Assembly: GCF_019039215.1 (NCBI RefSeq)
Contig: NZ_JAHNZZ010000001.1
Coordinates: forward strand, 749,637-813,636
Reading direction: 5' to 3'
From: Bacillus sp. FJAT-29790
Lineage (GTDB): Bacteria > Bacillota > Bacilli > Bacillales > Cytobacillaceae
DNA: 64,000 nucleotides
Below, in pieces: positions 36,382 through 44,239 of the stretch. Every line of letters begins with the position of its first letter. Position 1 is the stretch's first letter. A program made the position numbers and the translations under genes. Under the pieces are notes generated by a model. That model made no database searches, was not told the DNA's origin, and worked only from the letters and a program-made list of their open reading frames with translations.

Positions 36382-38139
36382 GTGGACTTAATGGATATTC
36401 AGCCTGTCGTTCAACGGATTGCCGATGCGATTGCAGCTGTTTTGAAAATAGAAGTTGAGATTGCCAACCATCATTTTATAAGGGTAGCAGGTACAGGGGA
36501 ACAAATAGAAAGTGTTCTTCATAAAATGGAAGGCGATTTAGTCTATCAATCTGCTATTCGGACAGGCCGACCGGTAATCATTGAAAATCCAGGCAATGAA
36601 CAGGTTTGTGAGAGATGCAGATTTTTTGGGAATTGTTCGGAGACAGGAGAGATATGTGCCCCGATTACCTTTAGAGATCAACCTATAGGTGTGATCGGTT
36701 TATTAGCATTTAATGAAGAGCAGCGTATACGACTGTTTGAAAATACAGAGGGAATCCTAACATTTTTAAGTAAGATGGCCGATCTATTAGCTAGTAAATT
36801 ACATGAGCATGATATGATTCAACAGCTTACAAGAAATTCAGAGAAAATGCTTAAAGTGATGAATCTCGTTAATCAAGGAATTATTGTGTTAGATGAAAAA
36901 GGCACCATTGAAGAAATGAATTTAAAAGCGGAAATGTTATTAGGTATTGAAAATAAAAGCTTGCTCCCAGTTGAGGTGAAGAATTTTTTAATCGAAATGG
37001 TTCAAGAGATGGAAGAAGTGAGTCAAACGGTAAACATATCAATTAACAAAGAAGAAAGATCGTTTTATATGAATAAGCAAAAGTTATCTGCTGCTGGGCG
37101 TCATTCTGAGTATTTATTAATTCTTCAAGATGTAAATGAAATTCAGCATCTGGCAGAAAAAACAACAGAAGAGCAAAAGAAACCGTTCGATCAAATAATA
37201 GGGGTCAGCCCTCAAATAAGAGTGGTTAAAGATTTTGCCTATAAAGTTTCTCAATCTCACTCTACAATTTTAATTCAAGGTGAAAGCGGGACGGGGAAAG
37301 AAGAGTTTGCTAAAGCCATACATCATGCTAGTATGCGGAAAGAAAAACCCTTTATTACGGTCAATTGTGGTGCAATTCCAGAACATTTATTAGAAAGTGA
37401 ATTGTTTGGGTATGAAAAAGGTGCATTCACTGGTGCTAATAGTAAAGGGAAACCTGGTAAGTTTGAATTGGCACATACAGGCACTATTTTTCTTGATGAA
37501 ATAGGGGAAATGCCTCCATTACTGCAAGTTAAATTATTGCGTGTTCTGCAGGAAAGAGAGATTGAACATCTTGGCGGAACTGTTCCCATTCCGGTTGATG
37601 TACGTGTGATTGCGGCAACGAATAAAGATCTGCAGGAAATGGTGAGTAAAGGTACGTTCAGAGAAGATTTATATTTCAGGTTAAATGTGATACCGATTAT
37701 GATTCCACCTCTAAGGAGCCGGAAAGAAGATATTCTTGCCCTAACCGAGCATTTTATTTCTATGTTCAATGATCTTTTTCAAGCAAATGTGTTGGGCTTT
37801 GGGAAAGAAGTCAAAGAAATGATGATAAATTATCCATGGAAAGGAAATGTTCGGGAATTAAAGAATTTTATAGAATATTTGTTTAATTTCATTAATAATG
37901 GTTGGGTCACAATGGAAGAAGCCGAAGAGTTAATTCATCACAAATTAGAAATAAATGAGGGAAATCCCACAATTAGCAGTCCTTCCTTTTCACTTCTCGA
38001 GATGGAAAAAGAAATGATCAAAAGAGCGCTAGATTATGTTCGCCATCATGAATTAAATATCGAGGACGCTAGTGAATTGCTTGGAATTGGAAGGGCAACT
38101 TTGTTTAGGAAAATAAATAAGTATCAAATCGATACTTAA
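36382..38139 (+). CDS. Sigma-54-dependent enhancer-binding regulator
   Basis: A 585-residue activator of RpoN-dependent promoters. An N-terminal sensory region (about 1-150) contains a Cys cluster, CERCRFFGNCSETGEICAP, that could bind a metal or Fe-S cluster. A PAS-like domain (about 160-250) follows, then the AAA+ domain with Walker A GESGTGKEEFAKA near residue 302, the sigma-54 contact loop GAFTGAN near 348, Walker B IFLDEIGEMP and the FREDLYFRLNVIPI sensor. The C-terminal Fis-type HTH is NIEDASELLGIGRATLFRKI. The start is GTG at 36382 (ATG 36391 is possible). Its stop is overlapped by the first of three palindromic sites that precede a -24/-12 promoter, so it very likely controls the genes downstream. 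Confidence 0.93.
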   Translation: MDLMDIQPVVQRIADAIAAVLKIEVEIANHHFIRVAGTGEQIESVLHKMEGDLVYQSAIRTGRPVIIENPGNEQVCERCRFFGNCSETGEICAPITFRDQPIGVIGLLAFNEEQRIRLFENTEGILTFLSKMADLLASKLHEHDMIQQLTRNSEKMLKVMNLVNQGIIVLDEKGTIEEMNLKAEMLLGIENKSLLPVEVKNFLIEMVQEMEEVSQTVNISINKEERSFYMNKQKLSAAGRHSEYLLILQDVNEIQHLAEKTTEEQKKPFDQIIGVSPQIRVVKDFAYKVSQSHSTILIQGESGTGKEEFAKAIHHASMRKEKPFITVNCGAIPEHLLESELFGYEKGAFTGANSKGKPGKFELAHTGTIFLDEIGEMPPLLQVKLLRVLQEREIEHLGGTVPIPVDVRVIAATNKDLQEMVSKGTFREDLYFRLNVIPIMIPPLRSRKEDILALTEHFISMFNDLFQANVLGFGKEVKEMMINYPWKGNVRELKNFIEYLFNFINNGWVTMEEAEELIHHKLEINEGNPTISSPSFSLLEMEKEMIKRALDYVRHHELNIEDASELLGIGRATLFRKINKYQIDT

Positions 38140-38223
38140 TCTCATTTTGATACTTTCGTTTTCATACGACTTTATTTCTAAATTTTACGATAAAACAGCA
38201 CCTCTTTAGTATCATTTTGATAC
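38121..38223 (+). promoter_or_regulatory. Three 15-bp enhancer sites for the sigma-54 regulator
   Basis: GTATCAAATCGATAC (38121-38135) and GTATCATTTTGATAC (38209-38223) share the pattern GTATC-N5-GATAC. ATCTCATTTTGATAC (38139-38153) has one conserved half. They lie 55-155 bases upstream of the -24 element, the usual place for enhancer sites. Assignment to this regulator is inference. Confidence 0.7.
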
Positions 38224-38275
38224 GGAAGTGGGTGCTATTTTTTTTTACATCCCTCTATTAAAAGGATTCATTGAT

Positions 38276-38292
38276 TTGGCATGATTTTTGCA
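38276..38292 (+). promoter_or_regulatory. Sigma-54 (-24/-12) promoter
   Basis: TTTGGCATGATTTTTGCAA fits the RpoN consensus, with GG (38278-38279) and GC (38290-38291) separated by exactly 10 bases. It drives ridA (broken) and the amino-acid catabolic genes that follow. Confidence 0.88.
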
Positions 38293-38330
38293 ATGTTAAT
38301 ATTGTGAAACGACTAAAGGAGGAAGTACAT

Positions 38331-38535
38331 ATGATTCAGCAAATTCAAACAAGTAAAGGACCAGCAGCTGTAGGTCCCTATTCACAAGCTGTGACAGCGA
38401 ACAGTTTTGCTTTTTAATCAGGGATGCTGCCATTGGATATTGATATTGGGAACATTGGCAAGAAGTTTTGTAGAAGTTTCAGCTATACCGAAAGGAGCGT
38501 TAGTTGAGATAGAAGTCATTGCAAAATTGAAATAG
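38331..38535 (+). pseudogene. ridA: RidA (2-iminobutanoate/2-iminopropanoate deaminase), broken
   Basis: The start MIQQIQTSKGPAAVGPYSQA followed by VTANSFAF is an unmistakable RidA N-terminus. It then meets an in-frame TAA where Thr or Ile is normal, goes on as SGMLPLD, and loses the middle of the gene. The last 19 codons (VSAIPKGALVEIEVIAKLK) follow in another frame. RidA normally hydrolyses reactive enamines or imines such as those released by PLP ammonia-lyases, which fits the diaminopropionate ammonia-lyase downstream. A second copy of this tail lies at 39925-39990. Confidence 0.9.
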
Positions 38536-38573
38536 AGGGTTTTTTTTACAATACGAATAAGGAGAAATGTTAA

Positions 38574-39824
38574 ATGCTATTTAAGAGTTTTAACCTATCA
38601 ATCGACGCCGAACGATTGGTCAGCCGAATTAATAAACTAGGCCAAATTGGGCGTGACGGAGACAGTAAATTGACGAGGTTGGCGGCCTCTGAAACGGACA
38701 AAGCGGGGCGTGACGCGGTGGTGTCATGGATGAGGGACGCCGGCTTAGAGATCGCGATCGACCGCATCGGTAATATCTTCGGTATTTGGCGTGGTCCTGA
38801 CTCTGGAAACCAAGCCCCAGTCCTAGTCGGTTCACACATCGACACAGTAATCAATGCTGGTATTTACGACGGCTGCTATGGCGTAATAGCTGGTATCGAG
38901 GTGATCAACACCTTGCGGGAGGCCGGGGTTGTCCCTTCTCGCCCGATAGCGGTTGCAGCGTTCACTAATGAGGAGGGTGTGCGCTATGCGCCCGACATGA
39001 TGGGCTCCCTTGTGTATGCGGGTGGTCTCCCTATCGAGGAGGCGCTGGCAACGGTGGGTACGGACGGGACATTACTAGGTTCGGAGCTTGAACGTATTGG
39101 CTATGCGGGTACGAAAGATCCTGGCTTCTTGCAGCCACACACCTATGTCGAACTCCACATAGAGCAAGGACCGGTACTTGAGCGTGTGGGGATCCCGATT
39201 GGAGCTGTGGAAAACCTTCAGGGGATCTCATGGCAGCGCGTCACGATCGATGGTGTTGCAAATCACGCCGGTACGACACCAATGACAATGCGACGCGACG
39301 CAGGGCAAGCAGCCGCACGTGTGATGACATTCTTGCGTGATCGGATCGCCAGTTCGAACGCGCCCACCGTAGCTACAGTTGGTTGCATTAATTTCGAACC
39401 AAATGCTATCAACGTTATCCCTTCGCGTGCCACGTTCACTGTAGATTTGCGCAATCCTGATGAGCAGCGATTAAAGAACGAAGAAGCTGCACTCGCAAAC
39501 TACCTCAAAGAACTTGCTGCTGTAGAGGAAGTTTCGATTTCTGTAGAGCGACTAGCGCGCTTTGAGCCGGTTATCTTCGACGCCGATATCGTTGAGCTGG
39601 TGGAGCATGCTGCCAATCATCGTGGCCTGCAGTCAAAGCGAATGACGTCCGGTGCTGGCCACGATGCTCAGATGATCTCCCGTATCTGTCCGACTGCCAT
39701 GATCTTCATTCCGAGTGTCGGCGGGATCAGTCATAACCCACGCGAGTACACACGGGAACCGGATTTGGTTGCAGGAGCCAACGTATTGCTCGATGTAGTT
39801 GGCCATCTCGCAGGCGTTCAGTAA
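38574..39824 (+). CDS. M20-family amidase: N-carbamoyl-L-amino-acid hydrolase/allantoate amidohydrolase type
   Basis: A 416-residue dinuclear-metal hydrolase that releases ammonia and CO2 from N-carbamoyl amino acids or from allantoate. Metal and active-site blocks are VLVGSHIDTVINAGIYDGCY near residue 83, FTNEEGVRYAPDMMGS near 126, ELHIEQGPVLE near 192, HAGTTPM near 226 and SGAGHDAQMISRICPTAMIF near 358. The start ATG 38574 follows AAGGAGAAA. Its DNA is clearly more GC-rich than that of its neighbours (GC-ending codons such as CGC, GGC, GAC). It is flanked by duplicated ridA tails, so acquisition by transfer is likely. Substrate choice between carbamoyl amino acids and ureides is open. Confidence 0.9.
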   Translation: MLFKSFNLSIDAERLVSRINKLGQIGRDGDSKLTRLAASETDKAGRDAVVSWMRDAGLEIAIDRIGNIFGIWRGPDSGNQAPVLVGSHIDTVINAGIYDGCYGVIAGIEVINTLREAGVVPSRPIAVAAFTNEEGVRYAPDMMGSLVYAGGLPIEEALATVGTDGTLLGSELERIGYAGTKDPGFLQPHTYVELHIEQGPVLERVGIPIGAVENLQGISWQRVTIDGVANHAGTTPMTMRRDAGQAAARVMTFLRDRIASSNAPTVATVGCINFEPNAINVIPSRATFTVDLRNPDEQRLKNEEAALANYLKELAAVEEVSISVERLARFEPVIFDADIVELVEHAANHRGLQSKRMTSGAGHDAQMISRICPTAMIFIPSVGGISHNPREYTREPDLVAGANVLLDVVGHLAGVQ

Positions 39825-39924
39825 ATTGGCGAGTGTACGTCGATGTAAATTTAGATTTTAAGCCTCAAAAGTAGTCTTACGACAATCGCAAATATGTATC
39901 AAGTTCCAACAATATGGTCCAAGG

Positions 39925-39990
39925 GTTTCAGCTATACCGTTAGGAGCATTAGTTGAAACAGAAGTAATTGTAAAATTAAAACAGGAGTGA
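39925..39990 (+). pseudogene. ridA: Second RidA C-terminal tail
   Basis: Twenty-one codons (VSAIPLGALVETEVIVKLKQ and one more) match the RidA end at 38476-38535 at about 80 percent, and stop just before the dpaL start. There is no other part of ridA here. With the first tail it brackets the GC-rich hydrolase gene like a direct repeat. Confidence 0.85.
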
Positions 39991-39995
39991 TTTTC

Positions 39996-41222
39996 ATGCA
40001 GAAAACAATTCAAACCGATATAAAATTTGCCGAAAATAATTTTTATTCATCAGAATATAACAATGAGGAGTTATCAATTTTTGACGAAAGGGATATAAAA
40101 AGCGTACATGAATTTCAAAAAACACATAGCTCTTACACAGAAACACCTTTGCATCACTTGAAACACTTAGCTGAGCATTTAAATGTGGCAGATATCAGAG
40201 TAAAAGATGAGTCACATCGATTTGGCCTCAATGCTTTCAAAGTGATGGGGGGCATATATGCAGTTGCGAAGTACTTGGCTGATCGCCTCGGAGAGAAAAT
40301 TGAAGATCTTTCTTTTCAAACATTACAATCTACAGAAATTAAAGAGAAGCTCGGTGAACTCACTTTTATTACAGCAACAGATGGTAATCACGGACGTGGA
40401 ATAGCTTGGGCAGCGAGGGAGATCGGGCAAAAATCAGTGATCTATATGCCAAAAGGGTCATCATTACAGCGGTTGACAGCTATTCGCAATGAAGGGGCTA
40501 AGGCTGATATTACAGAAGTCAATTACGATGAGACTGTCAGAATGTGTGCAGACCTAGCTAATGAAAATGGGTGGATTATGGTTCAGGATACCGCGTGGGA
40601 AGGTTACGATGATATTCCTCTTTGGATTATGCAGGGATATGCCGCTATGGCAAAAGAAATCGTGGAACAAATTAATGAAGACGGTGCTGAGCAACCGACA
40701 CATATATTTCTCCAGGCAGGAGTCGGATCATTCGCAGCGGCCATTGCAGGTTATATGATTAACCATTATCGAAACAATCCACCGATCATTGTTGTAGTTG
40801 AACCAGATCAAGCAGATTGTTTTTATCGTTCTTTTGTAAATAAAGAGGGTATTAGAGAAATTGTTACTGGAGAAATGAACACAATCATGGCAGGGTTAGC
40901 TTGTGGAGAACCGAACACAAGAGCTTTTCGGTTGCTTGGCCAATATGCTAAGGGAACATTCTCATGTAATGATAATATCGCTGCACTCGGAATGCGAGTG
41001 TATGGGAACCCGCTGAAAAATGACCCCCGTGTCATATCAGGAGAATCGGGTGCCGTTACACTAGGATTACTATACTACTTACGCAAACTAACGGACGACC
41101 CTCAAGCTTGTCGTGAGATTTTACTAGATTCGGATTCTCGGGTACTACTAATAAGTACGGAAGGGGATACAGATTTATCAAAATATCAAAAGGTCGTATG
41201 GGAAGGTCTTTGTCCGAATTGA
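39996..41222 (+). CDS. dpaL: Diaminopropionate ammonia-lyase
   Basis: A PLP enzyme that splits 2,3-diaminopropionate to pyruvate and two ammonia (E. coli homologue YgeX). The 408-residue length fits. The PLP lysine is Lys 82 in RFGLNAFKVMGG, the substrate/phosphate loop is TDGNHGRGIAWAA near residue 129, and ISGESGAVTLGL closes the site. The start is ATG 39996 behind ACAGGAGTG, which is in the second ridA tail; a GTG at 39987 is less likely. It is part of the sigma-54-controlled locus. Ammonia-lyases of this type generate imines that RidA would clear, but ridA is broken here. Confidence 0.93.
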   Translation: MQKTIQTDIKFAENNFYSSEYNNEELSIFDERDIKSVHEFQKTHSSYTETPLHHLKHLAEHLNVADIRVKDESHRFGLNAFKVMGGIYAVAKYLADRLGEKIEDLSFQTLQSTEIKEKLGELTFITATDGNHGRGIAWAAREIGQKSVIYMPKGSSLQRLTAIRNEGAKADITEVNYDETVRMCADLANENGWIMVQDTAWEGYDDIPLWIMQGYAAMAKEIVEQINEDGAEQPTHIFLQAGVGSFAAAIAGYMINHYRNNPPIIVVVEPDQADCFYRSFVNKEGIREIVTGEMNTIMAGLACGEPNTRAFRLLGQYAKGTFSCNDNIAALGMRVYGNPLKNDPRVISGESGAVTLGLLYYLRKLTDDPQACREILLDSDSRVLLISTEGDTDLSKYQKVVWEGLCPN

Positions 41223-41258
41223 TGTAAAAGACATATAAATTAAATGGAGTGATAAATT

Positions 41259-42422
41259 TTGTTGATATTTCCGAAATCAAATGTTTTAGAACTGCTTCGT
41301 GAACTTATTAGAATTCCTTCCGTTAATCCTACCCTTGCACCTGAAGAGGGTCACAATGAAATGAAAATAGCAGAATTTGCTGTGGAATGGCTTAAAAAAC
41401 ATAATGTAGATGCACGTATAGAGCTTGTCGAACCTGGCCGACCAAATGTATTTGCAGAGGTTGGAGATGGAGACGGCCCAACTATATGTTTATGTGCACA
41501 CTTGGATACTGTTGGTACTGCGGGGATGGAAATTGCCCCCTTCGAACCAAAAGTAGAGGGCGATCGTGTATATGGACGGGGAAGTTGTGATATGAAAGCA
41601 GGAATAGCCACTATAATGTCCACAGCAGCTACTTTAGCAGCAGCAGGTTCTATAAAGGGTAAACTTATTTTAGCACTTGTCTGTGATGAAGAATATGCTA
41701 GTATCGGTGCTGATCATTATGTGCTCCATCACAAAGCCGACGCTTGTATTCTAACAGAACCAAGTGACTTGAAAATGGTTATTGCTCATAGAGGATTTTT
41801 ATGGGGAAAGGTGACAACTTCGGGTCGCAGCGCTCACGGCAGCAGATGGGATCTAGGCAATAGCGCGATCTCAAAAATGGGCAATGTAATCGTGGGGTTA
41901 GATCATTTAGATAAGAATGTTTTAAGAAATCGAAGGGAAGATCTTGTTGGCCCTGCCTCTATGCACGTAAGTCTTATTAATGGTGGTGTAGGAGTTTCCA
42001 CTTATGCACCAGATTGTCAAATTCATATTGAAAGACGCACCCTGCCTTCAGAGAACGTAGACAGTATAAAATCAGAGATTGAAAGAGTGATACAGAATGC
42101 ATCTGAAGGTTCCCTAATAGATTGGTACTTCCAAAGAGCTCCTTTTTCCTGTGATCCAAACGAATTAATTATTAAGCATGTAACTGAATCTTATAAATCC
42201 TTACTAAGCAGGGAGCCTGAACGTGTAGGCTGGGGTTTTTGGACAGATGCTGCAATTTTCCAGCAAGCAGGTATTCCCACTGTTAATATTGGTGCGTCCG
42301 GATTCGGACTCCATGAACCTGTAGAATGGGTTGATTTTGAGTCCGTCTTTCTGAATACGAATATTTTAATCAATACCGCTAAAACGTTTTTGAAAGGAAA
42401 AGAGGTTATAGCAGGGATTTAA
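41259..42422 (+). CDS. M20 peptidase/deacylase (ArgE/DapE family)
   Basis: A 387-residue zinc hydrolase. Metal ligands are in ICLCAHLDTVGT near residue 75, YGRGSCDMKAGIATIM near 107, and VCDEEYASIGADHYV near 142 with the general-base Glu. The dimerisation domain has HRGFLWGKVTTSGRSAHGS. The start is TTG at 41259 (or TTG 41262) behind ATGGAGTG. It follows dpaL by 36 bases in the same operon, as the M20 gene ygeY follows ygeX in E. coli. It probably removes an acyl or peptide blocking group from an amino acid, possibly feeding the ammonia-lyase. Exact substrate unknown. Confidence 0.88.
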   Translation: MLIFPKSNVLELLRELIRIPSVNPTLAPEEGHNEMKIAEFAVEWLKKHNVDARIELVEPGRPNVFAEVGDGDGPTICLCAHLDTVGTAGMEIAPFEPKVEGDRVYGRGSCDMKAGIATIMSTAATLAAAGSIKGKLILALVCDEEYASIGADHYVLHHKADACILTEPSDLKMVIAHRGFLWGKVTTSGRSAHGSRWDLGNSAISKMGNVIVGLDHLDKNVLRNRREDLVGPASMHVSLINGGVGVSTYAPDCQIHIERRTLPSENVDSIKSEIERVIQNASEGSLIDWYFQRAPFSCDPNELIIKHVTESYKSLLSREPERVGWGFWTDAAIFQQAGIPTVNIGASGFGLHEPVEWVDFESVFLNTNILINTAKTFLKGKEVIAGI

Positions 42423-42469
42423 TGCAAATAGTGGAGACCTTCTTATGAAGGGTTTGAATTGAAATAATA

Positions 42470-42625
42470 GGTAATAATGCGGCCTATGAATTGGCTGAAA
42501 TCATTCAACGCGTTGAAAAAACGAATGCTGACCTGATGAAAAAGGATGGTCTAAAGGGCACAATGGTATGGTCGAGGACTTCAAGTATCAGTGCATCTTT
42601 AATGCTGTAGATTTTATTCAGCTTT
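42470..42625 (+). pseudogene. YgeY-like M20 peptidase, internal fragment
   Basis: The frame reads NNAAYELAEIIQRVEKTNAD, LMKKDGLKGTMVWSRTSSIS and ASL. A one-base shift then restores FNAVDFIQ, as expected of the dimerisation domain of YgeY-type peptidases. There is no start and no metal site. It does not match the intact M20 gene upstream closely, so it is the remnant of a second, related gene. Confidence 0.7.
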
Positions 42626-42652
42626 AATTCATAAAATTTAACTGAAAATCAG

Positions 42653-42686
42653 GCCTGTCCCCAGTTGGGATCAGGCACTTTTTTTT
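42653..42686 (+). terminator. Terminator closing the sigma-54 locus
   Basis: GCCTGTCCC pairs with GGGATCAGGC (one bulged T), followed by ACTTTTTTTT. The GGGATCAGGCACTT half is shared with the hairpin at 52046. Confidence 0.8.
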
Positions 42687-42708
42687 GTTATGGTGAGGTT
42701 ATAATCGA

Positions 42709-42813
42709 TTTGGCTGATAAACTATGAAATTTGGCTGACAAACGGTTGGAATTGGCTGACAATCTATCAAATTTGGCTGACAAATTACCGAAATTGGCTG
42801 ATAAATGAAAGAA
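42709..42813. repeat. 21-bp tandem repeat array, locus 1 (five units)
   Basis: Units begin at 42709, 42730, 42751, 42772 and 42793, each with the core TTGGCTGA-AAA. In one frame they encode heptapeptides of the type LADKLxN/LADKLPK, broken here by a stop. A second array with the same unit lies at 52125-52208. Confidence 0.9.
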
Positions 42814-42886
42814 GCTTTAATAAAAAAGGATTTTTTGATAGCATATTGAATTAATATCTTGATAATAAATGCAGAGGAGTGACATT

Positions 42887-43861
42887 TTGATTAAGAAAGA
42901 GAGGAAAAAGCCGATAAAGCTTAGAAAATTGGAGGCTTTGGTGAGAAGATTGCCTACAACCCATCCTAAAAAACAATTTATTATGGATCATTTGGCTAAA
43001 AACGAAGCTGGCTTCCGTGGTGAACAGGCACTGGATTATCATTTAACATTTTTGCCAAGTGAGAATTTTTTTATTTTCCATAATCTTAGATTACAGGATA
43101 ATAAAAAACGTTTTTTTCAAATTGATACACTGATTCTAACCCCAAAATTTCATCTTATCCTTGAGATAAAAAATATTTCGGGTAATTTGTTTTTTGATCA
43201 AGAATTCCATCAATTATTGCGTACCTACAAAAACGAAATCCAATCATTTTCTGATCCTCTATTACAAGTTAGAAGACAGAGATTTCAATTGCAATCATGG
43301 TTACATCATAATAAATTTCCACTTGTCCCAATTATCCCATTCATTATCATTAGTTCCCCGTCCTCAACGATTCAAACAAATCCAAGGTATTCACATTTGC
43401 TTCGAAATGTTATCCATTCAGACGCACTTCCCTTAAAAGTAGAAGAGCTAGAGAAAAATCATCAACAAGCGCTTATATCGAAAAAAGAATCAACCGCCAT
43501 ATCCCGGAAGTTAGTAAAAATGCACGTGCCTTATAATCCCGATATCTTGTCACTTTATCAAATTAGCAAAAAAGATATCATTCAAGGGGTTTATTGTGAC
43601 AATTGTTTTTCGTTCTCGATGAAGAGAGTGTGGGGGGCTTGGCAATGTACACACTGCAATGACTTCTCTCCTCATGCTCATCTGCCAGCCATCGATGACT
43701 ATTCACTATTATTCGGATCAAATATCACGAATCAAGAATTAAGAGCTTTTTTGGGAATACAATCGGAATCAGTCGCTAGAAAAATACTTACTTCAGTTTG
43801 CAGTGAATCCTATGGGCAAAAGAAAAATAGAGGCTATGAGCTTCCGATGTGGTTGGAATGA
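42887..43861 (+). CDS. NERD-domain protein with C-terminal zinc ribbon
   Basis: A 324-residue protein. A NERD (nuclease-related) domain spans about 40-150: GFRGEQALDYHLTFLPSENF, then FQIDTLILTPKFHLILEIKN with the catalytic-like D...E-x-K. A CxxC...CxxC ribbon (CDNCFSFSMKRVWGAWQCTHC) is near residues 237-258, and the last part is a helical HTH-like tail. NERD proteins are suspected DNA-processing enzymes, many bacillar ones being uncharacterised. The start is TTG 42887 behind AGAGGAGTG; an ATG at 42869 overlaps that site. It is a lone gene just after the 21-bp repeats. Confidence 0.85.
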   Translation: MIKKERKKPIKLRKLEALVRRLPTTHPKKQFIMDHLAKNEAGFRGEQALDYHLTFLPSENFFIFHNLRLQDNKKRFFQIDTLILTPKFHLILEIKNISGNLFFDQEFHQLLRTYKNEIQSFSDPLLQVRRQRFQLQSWLHHNKFPLVPIIPFIIISSPSSTIQTNPRYSHLLRNVIHSDALPLKVEELEKNHQQALISKKESTAISRKLVKMHVPYNPDILSLYQISKKDIIQGVYCDNCFSFSMKRVWGAWQCTHCNDFSPHAHLPAIDDYSLLFGSNITNQELRAFLGIQSESVARKILTSVCSESYGQKKNRGYELPMWLE

Positions 43862-44239
43862 AGAGTTACTAATATAAAATGCATTCGGATCACATACCTT
43901 TGTAGGATATAATTTGCAAGTTTCACGCTTATTCGACAAAAAGGAAATGGTTATTACTGAATTTACCCTTCTTTTTGCTTAATTTTTAATAATAATGATT
44001 TTAAGAAAAAGGAATATAGTAAACTTTTACCACTCTTTAAAATATTAATAATAATCTGTAATAATAACCATTGCCTAATAACCACTTACTTACAAAATTT
44101 GTTCAAAAAGCACTCTTTTTTCACATGTTTCGTAAAGCGAAATTTGTCTGAATGATAGGTACGATATTCTATTAACACATTTTAATCGAAACAGTAGAAT
44201 TGTAGATGGTTACACTAAACGATGAAAATGGGGGAATGA
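43862..44239. other. Intergenic region, nothing recognised
   Basis: Very AT-rich 378-base gap. It must hold the promoter of the secreted carboxypeptidase, but no confident motif, repeat or terminator was found. Confidence 0.6.

Noticed and set aside
37323-37769. 148-codon minus-strand frame inside the sigma-54 activator gene
   Set aside because: Antisense shadow of the conserved AAA+ domain; it has no ribosome binding site and a composition typical of reversed coding DNA.
42709-42813. CRISPR array
   Set aside because: The 21-bp units are contiguous with no unique spacers, and no cas genes are present; this is a tandem repeat.
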